Below, one piece after another: positions 63,539 through 64,000 of a stretch of DNA of 64,000 bases (its first letter is position 1; each line of letters begins with the position of its first letter). The notes beneath the pieces were generated by a model. It saw only the letters and a list, made by a program, of their open reading frames with translations, searched no databases and was not told where the DNA came from. Source of the DNA: an uncultured Selenomonadales bacterium (GTDB lineage: Bacteria > Bacillota > Negativicutes > Acidaminococcales > Acidaminococcaceae); assembly GCA_900315925.1 (NCBI GenBank), contig ONAV01000010.1:1-64000 (forward strand). The letters are read 5' to 3'. A program made the position numbers and the translations under genes.

Positions 63539-64000
63539 TTACACATTAAACCGGAATTCCACAACGTCCCCGTCCTGCATGACGTAGTCCTTGCCTTCCA
63601 GACGGACCAGCCCTTTTTCCCGGGCCGCCACCTTGCTGCCGCATTTTACCAGGTCGTCGTAGGAAACGATTTCCGCTTTGATAAAGCCTTTTTCAAAATC
63701 CGTATGGATCTTGCCGGCGGCCTGGGGCGCTTTCGTGCCGATGTTGATGGTCCAGGCCCGGCTTTCGATTTCGCCGGCAGTCAGATAGGTCTGCAGGCCC
63801 AGCAGCTTGAAGCCCGCCTTAATCAGACGGTTCAGGCCCGCTTCCGTAAGCCCTTCCATTTCCAGATATTCTTTTGCTTCTTCTTCCGGCAGTTCCGCGA
63901 TCTCCGCTTCCACTTTGGCAGAGATCACCACCACCTCCGCATGCTCCTGGGCAGCGAACTCCTGCACCGCTTTCACATGGGGATTACCGCTGGCATCCGC
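63539..64000 (-). CDS. ychF: YchF-type GTPase, C-terminal part
   Basis: The last ~153 residues of YchF/EngD run out of the window on the right. The visible part has the end of the coiled region (EEEAKEYLEMEGLTEAG) and the C-terminal TGS domain: LLGLQTYLTAGEIESRAWTI, GTKAPQAAGKIHTDFEKGF, IKAEIVSYDDLV and YVMQDGDVVEFRFNV. YchF is a universal ribosome-associated ATPase. Start and nucleotide-binding site are beyond the window. Confidence 0.93.
   Translation of the reverse strand, partial: ADASGNPHVKAVQEFAAQEHAEVVVISAKVEAEIAELPEEEAKEYLEMEGLTEAGLNRLIKAGFKLLGLQTYLTAGEIESRAWTINIGTKAPQAAGKIHTDFEKGFIKAEIVSYDDLVKCGSKVAAREKGLVRLEGKDYVMQDGDVVEFRFNV

Overview
The window looks like a low-to-mid-GC anaerobic Firmicute, most likely Negativicutes of the Acidaminococcaceae type (Acidaminococcus/Phascolarctobacterium-like). 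This is inference from the gene content (fused TAXI-TRAP transporter, NSS symporter, T-box-controlled ilv operon, panCD, perfect parS and Noc-type sites), strong Shine-Dalgarno sequences and AT-rich Firmicute promoters. No rRNA or other taxonomic marker is present, so the genus is not established.

Bases 1 to about 33,600 form an AT-rich accessory island. From the left it holds: the 5' end of a group II intron; five short precursor-peptide genes with near-identical Nif11-type leaders and different Cys-containing tails, bracketed by a 16-bp inverted repeat and followed by a RelBE-type toxin-antitoxin pair and a serine recombinase; three small minus-strand genes, each preceded at a fixed distance by a 28-30 bp element; about 1 kb of non-coding DNA with two ~108-bp direct repeats; a large primase-helicase and a PIN-like protein. 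A complete type I restriction-modification operon (hsdM-hsdS-hsdR) follows, trailed by a zinc-ribbon/TPR protein, a GIY-YIG protein and a zinc-ribbon DUF805 membrane protein. The last part (20.8-33.6 kb) is an integrative element: Rep-like protein, XRE regulator, UvrD-type helicase, LPD28-like and ArdC-like anti-restriction proteins, YqaJ-type exonuclease, RadC, an excisionase-like protein and a tyrosine integrase that ends at a truncated tRNA-Lys.

From about 33.7 kb to the end the DNA is more GC-rich and chromosomal. It carries a stand-alone rsmH paralog, ilvD, a phosphonate-type ABC transporter (phnC, double-length phnE, phnD) behind a structured leader with a terminator, a repeat-rich secreted protein, a TAXI TRAP receptor and permease, an NSS symporter, several secreted or lipoprotein genes of unknown role, a VWA protein, a PanE-like reductase, tRNA-Thr(CGU), a GDSL esterase, a DUF815 ATPase, the ilvN-ilvC-ilvB operon behind a T-box, panD, panC, a MATE exporter, a HisJ-like gene and the C-terminal part of ychF.

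Three metabolic or transport genes (ilvD, phnD, hisJ-like) share one kind of damage, a short internal loss with a frameshift, and the tRNA-Lys is also shortened. Two perfect parS sites plus one near match, and two perfect Noc-type palindromes, suggest a position in the origin-proximal, ParB/Noc-bound part of the chromosome.
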